A stretch of 19,072 bases of DNA, taken from positions 1 to 19,072 of the forward strand of contig JBDRFZ010000017.1 of the NCBI GenBank assembly GCA_043818395.1, read 5' to 3'. Within the stretch, counting starts at the first letter, position 1. Each line of letters opens with the position of its first letter. This DNA comes from JBDRFZ01 sp043818395 (GTDB taxonomy: Bacteria; Patescibacteriota; Patescibacteriia; 2-12-FULL-60-25). The notes under the pieces are model-generated. The model did not search any database, was not told the origin of the DNA, and worked only from the letters and a program-made list of their open reading frames with translations. Shown piece by piece: positions 18,960-19,072 of this stretch. Made by a program: the position numbers and the translations under genes.

Positions 18960-19019
18960 AAATGTGCTAAAATTAGTGTGTAGATCAAGCAATTGCTTGG
19001 CACTAATTTTCGCACATTT
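18960..19019. repeat. 19-bp near-perfect inverted repeat before a truncated gene
   Basis: Arms 18960-18978 and 19001-19019 pair at 18 of 19 positions around a 22-nt spacer that itself contains the palindrome AAGCAATTGCTT. The arm contains TGCTAAAAT, an extended -10 candidate. The repeat ends 2 bp before the ATG at 19022, so any transcript would begin with a long hairpin over the start site, or the dyad is an operator. Confidence 0.75.
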
Positions 19020-19021
19020 CT

Positions 19022-19072
19022 ATGGACAAACAAAGGTACCATCGTCGAGTAAAGAAACTTCCGGTTCAAGTT
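19022..19072 (+). CDS. Truncated CDS at window edge (17 residues)
   Basis: ATG followed by an open frame to the window end (MDKQRYHRRVKKLPVQV). The N-terminus is basic. No SD; a -10-like TAAAAT lies about 50 bp upstream inside the inverted repeat. Too short to identify. Confidence 0.45.
   Translation, partial: MDKQRYHRRVKKLPVQV

Noticed and set aside
18952..18960. DnaA-box-like TTATCCACG near the right edge
   Set aside because: A single imperfect box with no cluster, no AT-rich unwinding region and no dnaA or rpmH beside it, so no origin is claimed.

Overview
The window looks like part of the chromosome of a Candidate Phyla Radiation bacterium (Patescibacteria, probably of the parcubacterial side; the lineage is inference). 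Reasons seen in the sequence: small single-copy housekeeping genes (bactofilin, QueA, L31, RF1, S2 and a short EF-Ts of about 197 aa) sit among small membrane proteins of unknown role. Several core genes have no Shine-Dalgarno (SD) sequence, and a -10 hexamer ends 7-12 bases before their ATG, which predicts leaderless mRNAs. The tRNA genes encode their CCA ends. No rRNA and no CRISPR array is visible.

Layout. 1-132: end of an insertion element (transposase C-terminus plus two copies of a 16-bp terminal motif). 195-1462: bactofilin and a lipid-kinase-like protein that has lost its catalytic glycines. 1465-1586: shared terminator and tRNA-Leu(GAG), minus strand. 1735-3334: two accessory genes, minus strand. 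3439-4293: exported protein ending in a YgaP-like membrane domain. 4415-5149: paralog of the 1735-2562 protein. 5389-5465: tRNA-Val(UAC). 5538-9053: plus-strand run of alpha/beta hydrolase, MTH1-like Nudix enzyme, metallo-beta-lactamase enzyme, small membrane protein, methyltransferase, membrane protein and YraN. 9117-9204: large imperfect palindrome. 9270-10325: queA (minus), carrying an in-frame palindromic insert. 10533-11996: rpmE and prfA. 12074-15121: accessory block with a 76-aa protein and three lipoproteins with Gly/Ser/Thr-rich linkers, resembling those of Myxococcota. 15378-16853: rpsB and tsf. 16993-17997: accessory 334-aa protein. 18077-18907: membrane-anchored exported protein (minus). 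19022 onward: a truncated gene behind a large inverted repeat.

Two gene classes are interleaved. Core genes have lower GC and no SD. Accessory units are GC-richer, usually start from TTGACA/TTGACT-N17-type promoters, have clear SDs and often hairpin leaders, and most end in a recognisable stem-loop. The strongest candidate for something undescribed is the pair of paralogous unknown proteins at 1735-2562 and 4415-5149. They share a promoter layout and a two-hairpin 5' leader with compensatory base changes. The tandem lipoprotein cassette with duplicated terminators, and the palindrome inside queA, come next.
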